Source: Okeania sp. SIO3I5
Lineage (GTDB): Bacteria; Cyanobacteriota; Cyanobacteriia; Cyanobacteriales; Microcoleaceae
Reading direction: 5' to 3'
NCBI RefSeq assembly: GCF_010672085.1
Contig: NZ_JAAHHT010000055.1
Span: forward strand, 1-45,588
DNA length: 45,588 nt
The translations under genes and the position numbers were made by a program. How positions within the stretch are numbered: position 1 is the stretch's first letter; every line of letters begins with the position of its first letter. This document shows, piece by piece, positions 9,181-18,772 of the stretch. The notes under the pieces were generated by a model. The model saw nothing but the letters and a program-made list of their open reading frames with translations, searched no databases and was not told where the DNA came from.

Positions 9181-9330
9181 CTTAACCGAGACGTTTCCTA
9201 CCCCAACCGAGATTTTTCCCAGGCCAAATTAGAGGTTTTCCACCCCAACCGAGATTTTTCCCAGGCCAAATTAGAGGTTTCCAAGGCCAAATGAGATGTT
9301 TCCCACCCCAACCGAGAGGTTTCAAAATAT
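9181..9330. repeat. 21-bp periodic repeat, about seven units
   Basis: Units alternate between ACCCCAACCGAGATTTTTCC and AGGCCAAATTAGAGGTTTTC types, so the pattern repeats at 21 and 42 bp. No start codon or RBS is evident and nothing similar occurs elsewhere in the window. Between 9331 and 9633 I see only AT-rich sequence and an inverted pair CATTAGATGAAG / CAATCTAATGCAC. Confidence 0.65.
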
Positions 9331-9633
9331 AGCGTATTGGTGCGTTACGCTAGCGCTAACACACCCTACTGGACCGTTTCAGCTAAAACTGTGCATTAGA
9401 TGAAGTTAGGGCAAGACACGGATTTTGCCACGGATACACGGATGGATGGACAGTTTTAGCTGTGCAGAACGCTTTTAACTTGAAAATTCTTACTTTTGAA
9501 TGCATGACTTTTGAATTCAATCTAATGCACTATTTAAGATGAAACAGTCCAGTAGTGGACTGTTTCATCTTAAATGTTGCAATAGTAGGGACGGGTTCCG
9601 CGTTAACTTAACGAGGCTCAAGATGAAATCATC

Positions 9634-9733
9634 AGGACTAAAGCCATGTGAACCCAGAAACCCGGTTTCTCGTAGACATCTATTGCTCAAAACAAGGATT
9701 TATCATAGAAACCGGGTTTCTTTGCGTAAGTCG
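9634..9733. mobile_element. MITE at the 3' end of the second SulP gene
   Basis: A near copy of 8823-8923 (AGGACTAAAGCCATGTGAAC to GCGTAAGTCGT). It ends only a few bases from the stop codon of the SulP gene at 9742, so its AAACCCGGTTT/AAACCGGGTTT stem could serve as that gene's transcript end. That use is inference; no T-run follows. Confidence 0.65.
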
Positions 9734-9741
9734 TATAAGTG

Positions 9742-11397
9742 TTAAACTTTTTGTCGTTCAGCTAGCAGTATAAGTGCCTGTTGCAGAGCTTCAATGCGTG
9801 TTGCTACTTGGTTTTGTCGAGATAATAGCTTCCAAATATTTAATTTTTCTAGTCTAACTTTAACTGCACCCGATGCTCCAACAAAAAAGACTTCACGATG
9901 TTTTTGACGTGCTTCTTTAACCATATTTTCAAGAGCTAGAGACATAGTAATCCCAAGATAAGAAACATTGCTGAGATCGAGAATGAGAATATCATACTGT
10001 TCTACTATCCCCATCTGTCCAGAAATAGCCTTGGCAGCTCCAAAACTCAAGGGTCCGCCGAGATGTAACAACAGGAGGTGACCTCTAGTTTTCTGAAAGA
10101 GTTGTTTTTCTTCATAGCTTAAGGGAGCCTGATCATGGGGTTCAACTATAGCCTTAACTTCTTCAACTTGCAGAGCACTAAGACGTTGGACTGTCAAGAG
10201 ATTGGCAATGAATACACCAACGGCGACTGCAGTAACTAAATCGACGAAGACAGTCAGCAACAGTACGCTGTACATAATGCCAGCAGCTTTGAGTGATAAC
10301 TTATGTGCTCGTTTGAGGAATCCCCAGTCAATAATGTCAACTCCGACTTTAAGTAAGATACCTGCGAGGATTGCTTGGGGAATTACTTCGGTCAATTTTC
10401 CCGCCCACAAGAGAATAAATAGTAAAATCAAGGAATGGATGATGCCTGATAAGGGTGTTTTTCCACCAGCATGAACGTTAATCACAGTCCGCATGGTTGC
10501 TCCCGCTCCTGGTAATCCACCAAATAATCCAGACATGATATTTCCAATCCCCTGACCAATTAATTCGCGATCGGAATTATGATTGGTTCGGGTAATATTG
10601 TCAGCAACCAGGGAGGTGAGCAGGGAGTCGATCGATCCTAGAGTTCCGAGTACCACACCATCTACGAGCATATCCTGTAGTTGGTTGAGGGTAAATACTG
10701 GCAAGTGTAGTTTTGGCAAACCAGTGGGAATTTCTCCAATCAGTATCAGATTACTGTCTGAGAGGAAGAATACTGAAATTAGAGTTCCAACTAATAATGC
10801 TAGCAGTGGAGACGGAATAATCCCAGTTATTTTACGCGGTGTGAATAAAAGAATTACTAATGTGAGGATTCCTAACCCTGTTGCAGCGGGATTAAGATTC
10901 ATTAAAGATTCTGGGATTTTGTTGACAGATTCAATTACACCAGCAGAAGCAGGATGACCAAGAAACGGACCTATTTCAATAATGATAATGATTACGCCGA
11001 CTCCAGACATAAATCCTGAGATCACGGCGTAGGGGATCATAACGATATATTTTCCCAGTCGCAGAACCCCAAAAAGTATTTGGAATAGTCCGCCAAGCAT
11101 GACAACGGTAAATGCCATTTCTAGACCGACATCTGGGTTCTTAGCGATTAAAGTGGTAAAGACGCTTGCCATGATTACAGTCATGGGACCTGTCGGACCA
11201 GTAATTTGCGACGGTGTTCCTCCACACAGAGCGGCAAAAAAACCAACGAATATGGCACCGTAAAGACCTGTGATTGCTCCGACACCGGAGGATACCCCGA
11301 ATGCTAAAGCTAAAGGTAGTGCAACTATTGCAGCAGTCAGACCACCCAATAAATCGCCCCGCAGATTATTGAACTGTAACCTGTTAACAAGTTGCAT
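9742..11397 (-). CDS. second SulP-family transporter, BicA-like paralogue
   Basis: A 551-residue SulP transporter with an N-terminal membrane domain and a C-terminal STAS domain (LLLHLGGPLSFG; LILDLSNVSYLGITMSLAL). It shares the BicA layout from the start (NRLQFNNLRGDLLGGLTAAI), and retains Thr69 (TGPTGPMTV), Asp257, Thr261 (GSIDSLLTSLVADNITRT) and Thr301 (GAGATMRTV). It differs from the bicA product in GATMRT against GATMGT, in 22 fewer residues and in lacking the Asn-rich tail. Substrate is therefore uncertain: bicarbonate or sulfate/other anions. A MITE lies about 30 bp upstream (11425-11556) and another right after the stop. AAAGAGAT some ten bases before the ATG is a possible ribosome binding site. 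No regulator is adjacent. Confidence 0.85.
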   Translation of the reverse strand: MQLVNRLQFNNLRGDLLGGLTAAIVALPLALAFGVSSGVGAITGLYGAIFVGFFAALCGGTPSQITGPTGPMTVIMASVFTTLIAKNPDVGLEMAFTVVMLGGLFQILFGVLRLGKYIVMIPYAVISGFMSGVGVIIIIIEIGPFLGHPASAGVIESVNKIPESLMNLNPAATGLGILTLVILLFTPRKITGIIPSPLLALLVGTLISVFFLSDSNLILIGEIPTGLPKLHLPVFTLNQLQDMLVDGVVLGTLGSIDSLLTSLVADNITRTNHNSDRELIGQGIGNIMSGLFGGLPGAGATMRTVINVHAGGKTPLSGIIHSLILLFILLWAGKLTEVIPQAILAGILLKVGVDIIDWGFLKRAHKLSLKAAGIMYSVLLLTVFVDLVTAVAVGVFIANLLTVQRLSALQVEEVKAIVEPHDQAPLSYEEKQLFQKTRGHLLLLHLGGPLSFGAAKAISGQMGIVEQYDILILDLSNVSYLGITMSLALENMVKEARQKHREVFFVGASGAVKVRLEKLNIWKLLSRQNQVATRIEALQQALILLAERQKV

Positions 11398-11424
11398 GAG
11401 TATTTTTATCTCTTTTTCTAGTGT

Positions 11425-11556
11425 CAGGACTTACGCATAACCACCTTATCTAGTAGGGGCGTTTCATGTCGCGCCAGCGTTAACGGAGTTATGCGCAGCT
11501 AAACGGCCTTTTGCCCCTACATATAGCGTACAATTTGATATTTTGCGTAAGTCCTG
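11425..11556. mobile_element. CAGGACTTACG MITE with AGTGT target duplication
   Basis: Runs from CAGGACTTACGCATAACCAC to ATTTTGCGTAAGTCCTG. AGTGT flanks it directly on both sides (11420-11424 and 11557-11561). It lies in the 5' region of the second SulP gene. A shorter relative with the same outer 50 bases is at 27479-27570. Confidence 0.8.
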
Positions 11557-11642
11557 AGTGTCTTAATTTAAATTTTCTCATGGAAGTGACTTATGGAAGT
11601 ATGGGAGTAGAAGGAAATTTTTTTCCTAATTAACTTTGGCAG

Positions 11643-11787
11643 CTATAGCATTTCTCATAAAGATGAGGTACAGTTACGATCCCCCTAAATCCCCCTTGAA
11701 AAGGGGGACTTTGAAGACTCCCCCCTTTTTAAGGGGGGCAGGGGGGATCTAAAACTGTATCTCACCAATTTGAGAAACGCTATATAT
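11643..11787. mobile_element. inverted-repeat element with GATCCCCC arms
   Basis: Left arm TATAGCATTTCTCATAAAGA then GAGGTACAGTTACGATCCCCC; right arm is its imperfect reverse complement ending TTTGAGAAACGCTATA. The centre is a second hairpin (CCCCCTTGAAAAGGGGG). The right half is also at 58-129, and related ends bound 15292-15425. Confidence 0.7.
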
Positions 11788-12629
11788 TTATTAATTGATA
11801 ATGGATAATTGATAATTACTTCTCCCTTTTAGGGAAAGGATTGACTAATACAAACTCTATTTTAAGTTTAAATGAATTACAGCGCTTTTCTTTCTTGATG
11901 AACCACATCTTCACACATCAAACTTTGTAGGGACGTTCCATGGAACGTCCCTACTGTGGTCTACTAATTATGAAAACCGCTGTAAGTTGACCTATGTTTT
12001 GATTTCTTTTAGTCAAAATTATGGTAAAATAATTATGCATTTTTACTTAAAAATTAGTATTAATTTTAGATAGGATTCATAGTATTTCTCAAAAAGAATG
12101 CTATATCTGATTGGGTGGTGAAGTGTGGCAGGTGAGGGGAAAGGTTAAAAGTAGGAAAAATCTATACTAACTGAGTAATAATTGTCAAAAACAGACTTTT
12201 AATCTTGGTAACTATTCAGGTGTTGAAGTATAGTTTAAATAAGGAGTTTCTTTCCTATCTAATACCAATTCACTTTATACCAATTTGATCTGAGACTGCA
12301 CAGAATTATGAATTCATTAAATTGCCAGTCTTTATCTACAATCAACTCTGATTAAAATTTTATTCTATGCAACTTCTGATAAATTTGGTATTAAATATTT
12401 CACAATATAGTTGGCAACTGATGACATGAAATAATAACCTGAAATTACTGTATAATTAAAGGCTTTAAGTTGAGCAACTCTCACTTCTATTCGTCGCCAA
12501 TCCGACTGTTTCCCTATCTAACTTTTGACTTCTGAGTGAGGAGTTGAAATCTCTTTTCCTGAGGAAATTATCCGCAAACGAGGGCGTCTCAAAAAAAATT
12601 GTGTGCTGAGTGCTGACTGCTTCTTTGTA
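11788..12629. other. intergenic, no gene seen
   Basis: Holds an element at 11877-11994 with ends TTACAGCGCTTTTC / GAAAACCGCTGTAA around a GTTCCATGGAAC palindrome (relative near 4346-4440), and a dispersed segment near 12087-12120 (GAATGCTATATCTGATTGGG) that recurs at 24500. Nothing else stands out; no RBS-preceded frame is found. Confidence 0.6.
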
Positions 12630-13880
12630 TTAAAAGCAACAACGGTTAATTTCTCCGAAATTAGTGCTGAAAGCAACATTGAGAGTCTCCATCGACTTAA
12701 CTAACCACCAAACCTGACCAGAGGGTGATCCTTGATAATGGTTAAACAGTATCGAAAATCTTTCTTCTAAATAAGGTTTAGCTTCGCGACAAAAGAGTAC
12801 AATTTTCAATAAAATACCAATAACTTTTGTTACCCCAAGATTACTAATTAAGTCATAAAAAATAAAATGTTTTGGTTGTTCTAAACTCTCGATAACTAGA
12901 AAATTTAATAACTTTTTACAAGTAGTTAAAATTAGAAAATCGTTGGGTTTATTACTATTATTTTGAGAGAAGGTATTTTCCAATTTATGATATAGTCTCT
13001 GATTAAATTTACCTTGACTATAAACCTGGTCAATAGAATCGGTTAAATATTCATATAATCTATCTTTAAAACTGCGATATGAATAAGTTAAATTACAATA
13101 TATACGAAATTTTTCAGCTTCGTCTCGCAATGTTTGATCACCATCAACTTTTTCCGTAAAATACCAGATAACATCGTTTAATTCTTCGTTTTTCATTAGA
13201 GTAGGATTTTCGACAGAATTGTTTTTTCTAGACAACCTTTGATAAGTAATATATTTAGATAAATCTATTTCATATTTTTGTTGCTGCTTTTGTCTCATTT
13301 TTCTAATTTCTTCCCGCTCTTCATCAGTGCTACCCTCATTAAGAAAACTGTTTTCATATAGATATGGATATCTATTAATTAATTTTCCAAGTGTCTTATC
13401 TTCAATTTTTGTATTTTCTTCAACTTCTCTAATAAACATTCTAGCCAAACGTTTTAAGACTAGATATTTTTCAGTTTCAGTAAAACTATTAATGAAAGTG
13501 CGTATACGTTTAGAAGTCCAACAAGTAGGTGGGAGATTGGGTTCCACCTCGAAAAGATTTACTAAGTCTGGAATTGATTTTTGCAGTTGTGGATTTTGTA
13601 ACCAACGATTAATTAATATGTAAGAACTTCTGTTGATAATATTATGAAAATATTCTTCATCAGGATCGGCATCAATAATTGTTTCCATTACCTGCCAAAT
13701 TTCTGGAATAAAGTATCCAGAAGCATCAATAAATAGAGTCTTAAAATTATCAATTGAAGCTTCAGATTTTTGGTGGCGAGCCAAATATTGTAAATGCTGA
13801 TAAAGTAGTTGTTCTTCTTTGGTAGATTGCTCTTCTTTGGTAGATTGACGATTATGATTAGTTGATAAATAGTTTGACAT
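12630..13880 (-). CDS. conserved-looking cytosolic protein of unknown function
   Basis: 416 residues; I do not recognise the family. It is mostly alpha-helical in composition, rich in Lys, Glu, Asn and Tyr, with no signal peptide or membrane segment. Residues 16-24 contain a small tandem duplication (STKEEQSTKEEQ), visible in the DNA at 13809-13850. A charged stretch near 190-200 (DEEREEIRKMRQKQQQKYE) may be a short coiled coil. Conserved-looking motifs include LFIDASGYFIPEIW near the N-terminus and GSPSGQVWWLVKSM near the C-terminus. GTAGAG lies just before the ATG at 13878-13880. The gene stands alone. Codon use matches its neighbours, so it is likely real. Confidence 0.7.
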   Translation of the reverse strand: MSNYLSTNHNRQSTKEEQSTKEEQLLYQHLQYLARHQKSEASIDNFKTLFIDASGYFIPEIWQVMETIIDADPDEEYFHNIINRSSYILINRWLQNPQLQKSIPDLVNLFEVEPNLPPTCWTSKRIRTFINSFTETEKYLVLKRLARMFIREVEENTKIEDKTLGKLINRYPYLYENSFLNEGSTDEEREEIRKMRQKQQQKYEIDLSKYITYQRLSRKNNSVENPTLMKNEELNDVIWYFTEKVDGDQTLRDEAEKFRIYCNLTYSYRSFKDRLYEYLTDSIDQVYSQGKFNQRLYHKLENTFSQNNSNKPNDFLILTTCKKLLNFLVIESLEQPKHFIFYDLISNLGVTKVIGILLKIVLFCREAKPYLEERFSILFNHYQGSPSGQVWWLVKSMETLNVAFSTNFGEINRCCF

Positions 13881-13906
13881 CTCTACAATATCCCTTGAAA
13901 TTAATA

Positions 13907-13959
13907 GACTTCTTGCAGAAGTCAGGGAATAGGGAATAGGGAATAGGGAATAGGGAATG
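13907..13959. repeat. palindrome plus GGGAATA tandem tract
   Basis: A 17-bp hairpin GACTTCTTGCAGAAGTC followed by AGGGAATAGGGAATAGGGAA. The same pair occurs at 31261-31310 and, slightly changed, at 45199-45240, always hairpin first and G-rich heptamers after. Confidence 0.8.
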
Positions 13960-15291
13960 AAACTGTTGATTTCATATCTTGAATTGATTTCATTTTTTAT
14001 TTTTGGAGATGTCTAATGACAAAGTAATTTCAAGATCCTTCAATAAACAGAATTTTTGTGAAAATAAATTATTGTGTCTACTGGGATAAATCTGATAATA
14101 ACTGTAAAGTTATGCTCTGAAAATATTAATAAGAGTAGTTAAATAAAATTTTTGAGATATATCAGTAAATCTAACTACTCTGAAATTTTATTGATATCCG
14201 TATTTACAAGCAAATCTCTACTATACATAGATATTTAAGGCAGAATACACGGAAAACTTCGTACAATCTAGATGACACCCTAGCTTTTAAATTCTACTCT
14301 GGAATAACTTAATTTTATATGAAGATTTGGTAAAGAACTTGAGAGTTTTGCCAATTTTATTGATTAAAAACATACTGAGATACTCTCAATACAAATGCTT
14401 GTAGTTAAGTGTTAATACGGACAATTTGTAATTAAACGATCGCTAATAACCTATGTTTCACTATAAATGGCGGTTCTCATATTAACGAGTACAGTATTTG
14501 TGTCTGTTCTCTGTTCCTTAGAATCAAAAACTTCTACACCTGACAAAAGTGAGAAAGGCAATAAGGGATTTGTCGTCAAATTTAGGGAAAATTATAATTT
14601 CTGACTAACATTAACTTCAGCAATTAGTTAGTCAAGTAATTTATGGGTATCAATATTAAGGTTTAAAAACTTCATTATTTTTGAGAAAAGTTATTTAGCT
14701 TTCCTCTCCTAGTTAATAATTGAAATTAATATCATATATAGTTTTTTTAATAACTTGTAAAAATATAATTCATAAGGAGTCATTTCAGTTATCAGTTATC
14801 AGTTATAGCAGTCGAAGCAAAGATTAGGACATAGACTGATGATGAATCTTATACTAGGAAACACTTTTCCAACTGTTCCCTGTTCCCTGTTCCCTGTTCC
14901 CTGCTATATCAGTAGAGAGTGAACCTCCGACTGAATTCGGAGACTTGAAATACTGAATTAAATATTCTCTTGGTCGATTGGATATGGCGTTTTGCGCTAG
15001 CTAAACGCCATCCCACCCTTCGGGAAACTCCGCTTTTTCCTGACGGAATGCTCCGCAAACATGTCGCGCAGCGTTAACGTAGTTATGCGTAGCAAAACGA
15101 CCGCTTTTTCATCCCCTATCCAAGGGGAGGCGCATACCCTCATTTTTTGGTAAGGGAGTGAGGGAGTGAGGGAGTGAGGGAGTAGGGAAGTGGGGGAGTG
15201 GGGGAGTGGGGGAGTGGGGAAGTGGGGGAGTGAGGGAGTGAGGGAGTGGGGGAGTGGGGGAGAAGTAAAATATTAATAATTAATGCATTTA
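13960..15291. other. long intergenic region with heptamer tracts
   Basis: No convincing gene. A (TGTTCCC)n tract lies at 14874-14903. At 14945-15138 is a dispersed segment (TTGAAATACTGAATTAAATA ... CATTTTTTGGTAA) that recurs at 43333-43462 and includes an arm shared with 27200-27230 (GCAAACATGTCGCGCAGCGT). A long GGGAGTG/GGGAGTA tract fills 15153-15264. A 45-codon frame at 14468-14605 has no ribosome binding site and I do not call it. Confidence 0.6.
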
Positions 15292-15425
15292 TAGCGTTTC
15301 TCAGACTAATGAGGTAGAGTTATATTTATTTATATTTTATTCCCTATTCCTTGTTCCCTGTTCCCAGTTAAGTGTTCCCTAAAACCTAGAATTTTGTACC
15401 TCACACTTTTTGGAAATTGCTGTAT
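15292..15425. mobile_element. inverted-repeat element with TATAGCGTTTCTCA end
   Basis: Left end TATAGCGTTTCTCAGACTAA then TGAGGTAGAGTT; right end CACACTTTTTGGAAATTGCT then GTATA, a loose reverse complement. A (GTTCCCT)n tract sits in the middle. It shares its left end with the right end of 11643-11787. The following 500 bases up to the receiver gene hold no supported gene. Confidence 0.55.
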
Positions 15426-15935
15426 ACTTAATAATTATCAAAAAGGTTCTATGCACCCTTTTTAATTACTTAATATTTGAAGTGGTACCTAAGTTAAGCA
15501 TTAATGTATGGTAATTGGTATAAGATATCTTCGCTGTTCACAAACGAATCGTTAAAAACATTGCTCTTACTCACTTGTTACTTAATAACTGAAGTCTTGA
15601 GGAAAGTCTGGCATTATTTTGGGCAATTGGTATTAGATATTCCCTGTTCCCTACTCCGTCACCCTCTGCAATATTTTATTAAATTAATATTATAGGAGAC
15701 CTGCACTTTTCTATCTGTTGAAAGATTAACTCAATAGTAGTTTACATTTCATAAAATTATAGGTACTTTCTGATGGGCAAATTCTTGAAATGATACTTTT
15801 TGGCTCGATATTTGCTACAAATATCTGATTCAGTATTCCCTACAAACAAAGTTTCGTAACATTATTTAATAAAATTGCTATTATTTTTATTTAGACACTA
15901 TAATAATTGCAGAAATTAGAACAAGGAAGGATAAG

Positions 15936-16334
15936 ATGACAAATGTTTTGGTAGTTGAAGATAATCCCCTTAATAAGAAATTATTTGAAAGAGTTTTGAC
16001 AAAACGGGGTGGTTTTGCTGCTCAAGTGACTGAAGATGTAGAAACAATCATAGAAATTGTAAAAGCTAATAAAGCAGACATTATTCTGATGGATATCTGC
16101 CTACAAAATAGTTATTATAATGGCAAAAAAATCAATGGAATTGAAATTACTAAATTGCTAAAAGCTAATCCCCATACGGCAAAAGTGCCTATTATGTTAG
16201 TTACAGCACTTGGTACTGCAAAGGATAGCGAATATTATATTAAGCTTAGTGGAGCAGATGGTTTTATGGGCAAGCCAATCATAGATCATCAGATGTTTAT
16301 CTCGCAAATAAAATCACTGATTTTTGCCAACTAA
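15936..16334 (+). CDS. single-domain response regulator (CheY/DivK type)
   Basis: 132 residues forming only a receiver domain: acidic pocket Glu8-Asp9 (VLVVEDNPLNKKLF), phosphoacceptor Asp53 (IILMDICL), the conserved Thr in MLVTAL and Lys in MGKP. It would receive a phosphoryl group from a histidine kinase and act through protein contacts, because it has no output domain. A strong AAGGAAGGAT lies before the ATG. The loop after Asp53 (QNSYYNGKKINGIE) is longer than usual. No kinase is adjacent; the hybrid kinase at 22992-24332 is the only candidate partner in the window. Confidence 0.88.
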   Translation: MTNVLVVEDNPLNKKLFERVLTKRGGFAAQVTEDVETIIEIVKANKADIILMDICLQNSYYNGKKINGIEITKLLKANPHTAKVPIMLVTALGTAKDSEYYIKLSGADGFMGKPIIDHQMFISQIKSLIFAN

Positions 16335-16605
16335 TCTAGTAACAACTTTTGTTTGTGACTACTATTAAAATCATAGTTTATAAATACTCAAATATTGAAA
16401 AAATATCGACAAAAATATGGTTGCTAAAAGATGAGCAGGGATTCTGATTTTCCCCATCTAGTTTTGAGTATTGACAGCTTGATTTTTATAACAAATAAAA
16501 GAAAGTTGCTACTCTAATTTACTTGTCAAAATTAAACATCAGAATTATGATGTCACTAAATTTGCCTAAATAGATTATTTTTTAGAAGCGATCGCTATGA
16601 TATAA

Positions 16606-16809
16606 ACACCAGAAATTATATGGCCGAGTTTAGTAACAGTTGCAACTTTATTAATGTATTTTGTTGTAACTATTAATGTTGGTAGAGCTAGAGCTAAATA
16701 CAAAATTATGCCACCTCAAATGACGGGAGACGAAAATTTTGAGCGGGTAGTACGAGTACAACAAAATACTTTGGAACAACTAATTTTATTTTTACCTTCA
16801 CTCTGGTAG
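16606..16809 (+). pseudogene. MAPEG-family protein, N-terminal half only
   Basis: The frame reads WPSLVTVATLLMYFVVTINV, then GRARAKYKIMPPQM, then FERVVRVQQNTLEQLILFLP and SLW before TAG at 16807-16809. This is the first membrane helix and conserved loop of MAPEG proteins (membrane glutathione-S-transferase-like, about 130 residues normally), including RVQQNTLEQ. The C-terminal half is missing. No start codon lies before the WPSLVT segment: the frame is closed by TAA at 16603-16605 and the first ATG falls inside helix 1. It is followed at once by a terminator, so the truncation may be old and the 3' end re-formed. Confidence 0.75.
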
Positions 16810-16813
16810 ATAA

Positions 16814-16848
16814 AGGAGATAAAATTCTATTTATCTCCTAATTTTTTT
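16814..16848 (+). terminator. intrinsic terminator after the MAPEG remnant
   Basis: Perfect 10-bp stem AGGAGATAAA / TTTATCTCCT with a six-base loop, followed by AATTTTTTT. It starts four bases after the TAG. Confidence 0.8.
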
Positions 16849-16875
16849 AGGAAAATTGTCGCGATCGCTCTTTAA

Positions 16876-17091
16876 CTACAATTGGCCTTTTTCAAGATAG
16901 GCCACAATCTTCATTAAGGCCAAGGAAATAACTTTAAAGGCAATTAAAGTTTTAAATCCTCTGGCCTTTTCAATATTTTCCGTTCCTGGTAAATCTACAT
17001 TGACTCCAGACTGAGCAGCCAGAATCAAAGCTTCTTTACTTTGAATTGTGGCTAACGTGGGCAGCCTTAATTTGTATGCATTGCTGGACTA
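16876..17091 (-). pseudogene. unidentified 3' gene remnant
   Basis: An open frame with protein-like composition ends at TAG 16876-16878: it includes LPTLATIQSKEALILAAQSG, VNVDLPGTENIEKARGF and KVISLALMKIVAYLEKGQL. No ATG, GTG or TTG opens it before the upstream in-frame stop, so it is probably the last 60-70 codons of a gene that lost its 5' end. The following 17100-17200 is an AGTAATG/GGAGTTA heptamer tract. I do not recognise the family. Confidence 0.4.
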
Positions 17092-17106
17092 TTAGGACTT
17101 TCAGCC

Positions 17107-17200
17107 AATGAGTAATGAGTAATGAGTAAGAAGTAATGAGTAAGAAGTAAGGAGTTAGGAGTTAGGAGTTAGGAGTAATGAGTTAGGAGTAAGAAAGGAA
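17107..17200. repeat. AGTAATGAGTAA / GGAGTTA heptamer tract
   Basis: Tandem 7-bp units of the STRR kind. It is followed by a segment (17208-17297) also found at 451-545. Confidence 0.75.
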
Positions 17201-17308
17201 ATGAAAATGCATAAATTTTTAAATTCGTGCTTCTAGCAAACACATATTTTAGTTGAGGATTTTTGAATGCGATTACTGTATAACCGGATTTTATATAACC
17301 TCTATAAG

Positions 17309-17414
17309 TCAATCAATAAATTGACGACCAGATTCTACACAAATATAGTTTTGCTTTCCTTTCTTTTGGCCATTTTTATTGATGTGAGTTGATTGACCCA
17401 TTTGGACATTCCAT
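17309..17414 (-). pseudogene. IS1-family InsA-like zinc-finger remnant
   Basis: From ATG at 17412-17414 the frame reads MECPNGSINSH; after a one-base frame change it continues NKNGQKKGKQNYICVESGRQ then FID and TGA at 17309-17311. This is the N-terminal finger of IS1-type transposases (MxCPxC...KNGxxxGKQNYxCxxCGRQF), with the frameshift and at least one finger cysteine lost. It is about 35 codons long; no downstream InsB part is present. One end of the GGCGTTGC MITE family (GGCGTTGGTGAATTAAGG, minus strand) follows at 17477-17500. Confidence 0.7.
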
Positions 17415-17506
17415 AATTTTTCTGCCTAATTAGCGTTGGCGGAGCCGTCGCTGCAGCTATATCGCTCTTTTCTCAAATCATACCTTAATTCACCAACGCC
17501 CCATTT

Positions 17507-18178
17507 TTAAATATACTTCCATTCTACTAATTTTTCTATGATAATTGCTTGAATTTGTTTTTGTACTTTTTCTTGAGTCAAATTAGCATCTATTCGTACT
17601 ATTAAAGAATTGTTTTTAGCTAACTCTTGATAACCTTGCTGTACCCGTCGATGAAATTCAATATTTGCTTGTTCCATTCTGTCTATTTTTCCTCGATTTT
17701 TAGCTCTAGCTAAACCAATTTCTACATCAATATCTAACCAAAAAGTCAAATCACTTTTTAAACCACCTGTAGCAATATAATTCAGTTGTTGAATTAATTC
17801 CAAATCTAAACCACGGCCATATCCTTGATAAGCAATAGTTGAGTCAATAAAGCGATCGCACAAAACTATGGCCTCTTTTTCCAAATAAGGTTTAATTAAA
17901 GTTTCTATATGCTGCGCTCTATCTGCTGCATATAATAATAATTCTGCCGTTTCTTGAATTTTTTCTGTCAATACATCTGGATTTAAAAGTAATTCTCGTA
18001 AAGCTTTGCCTAGTTTTGTTCCTCCCGGTTCTCGGGTGATAACTACTTCTAAATCTATGGATTTTGACAAAATTTGGCCAGACTGCCCTTTTCCTAATAA
18101 CCAATCTCGTAACAGTTCAATTTGAGTGGTCTTACCCCCTCCTTCTACACCTTCAAAAACTATGAATTTACCTATCAT
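17507..18178 (-). CDS. tmk: thymidylate kinase
   Basis: 223 residues. It phosphorylates dTMP to dTDP in the cytosol for DNA synthesis. Walker A is FEGVEGGGKTTQ (residues 8-19), the dTMP-binding motif is TREPGGT, the DR(F/Y/H) motif is LCDRFIDSTIAYQG, and the lid segment is RGKIDRMEQANIEFHRRV. Length is normal for the family, with a small insertion after residue 33 (GQSGQILSKSIDLE). AGGA lies about nine bases before the ATG. It stands alone, with 0.6 kb of repeats upstream and pseudogenes downstream. Confidence 0.95.
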   Translation of the reverse strand: MIGKFIVFEGVEGGGKTTQIELLRDWLLGKGQSGQILSKSIDLEVVITREPGGTKLGKALRELLLNPDVLTEKIQETAELLLYAADRAQHIETLIKPYLEKEAIVLCDRFIDSTIAYQGYGRGLDLELIQQLNYIATGGLKSDLTFWLDIDVEIGLARAKNRGKIDRMEQANIEFHRRVQQGYQELAKNNSLIVRIDANLTQEKVQKQIQAIIIEKLVEWKYI

Positions 18179-18772
18179 TATGTAAGTCCTGATTTAAACA
18201 TTTAGCCGTCAGCTATAAGCTATTAGCTATTATTTTTAATATAGGTTTAAAGCTATAGCAATCCTATTTTATTTATCTATAAAAATCTTACCGCTTTTCG
18301 GGAATGGGGAATAGAAAATAGGCAATAGGTAAGAGTTTCAGAATTTATTTCTAGTTTTTAAATTGTTATAACCTATTGAGGATTGCTATATATTAGACCT
18401 CTCCAGAAAAGAGGGAACAGCGGATCTGGGAACAGGGAACAGGAAGAGAGAATTGATAATTTATGGACAATAATTGATTTGAATTTTTATTTTTGGAGAT
18501 GTGTATTAATTAACCTAGAATAAAATTCTAGTACAAAAGTTGTTAAGTAGTCGTGCTTTTAGGAATTTCCTAGTTGAGAGAGAGAAAAGGGAACAAGGAA
18601 CAGGGAGTCAAGAAAATGTCTAATTAATTTTGCATAGGAACTTAAAATTTATATTAATCTAAAACTACCTGATTCATTAAAAAGCTGAGAGCTGACTGCT
18701 AATAGCTGAATGCTTATGTCCTAATTAATTTATATTTAATTTCAGGTGATTTTTTTTTGATTGGAGTTTTTT
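18179..18772. other. intergenic, no gene seen
   Basis: AT-rich sequence with dispersed pieces: AGCTATAAGCTATTAGCTAT, GGGAACAGGGAACAGG at 18430-18452, and GAACAAGGAACAGGGAG at 18589-18606. The first bases (TGTAAGTCCTG) resemble one end of the CAGGACTTACG family, but no second end is found. Confidence 0.55.

Noticed and set aside
14468-14605. 45-codon frame starting MAVLILTSTVFVSVLCSLES, lipoprotein-like
   Set aside because: The residue before Cys is Leu, not Gly/Ala/Ser, there is no RBS, and the Cys region lies in a TGTTCTCTGTTCC repeat-like stretch.
15504-15695. 63-codon frame before the receiver gene
   Set aside because: It contains dispersed repeat pieces (ATTCCCTGTTCCCTACTCC) and no RBS.
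18180-18192. TGTAAGTCCTG before tmk as a CAGGACTTACG MITE end
   Set aside because: Only one end is present, and AGGA there is better read as the tmk ribosome binding site.
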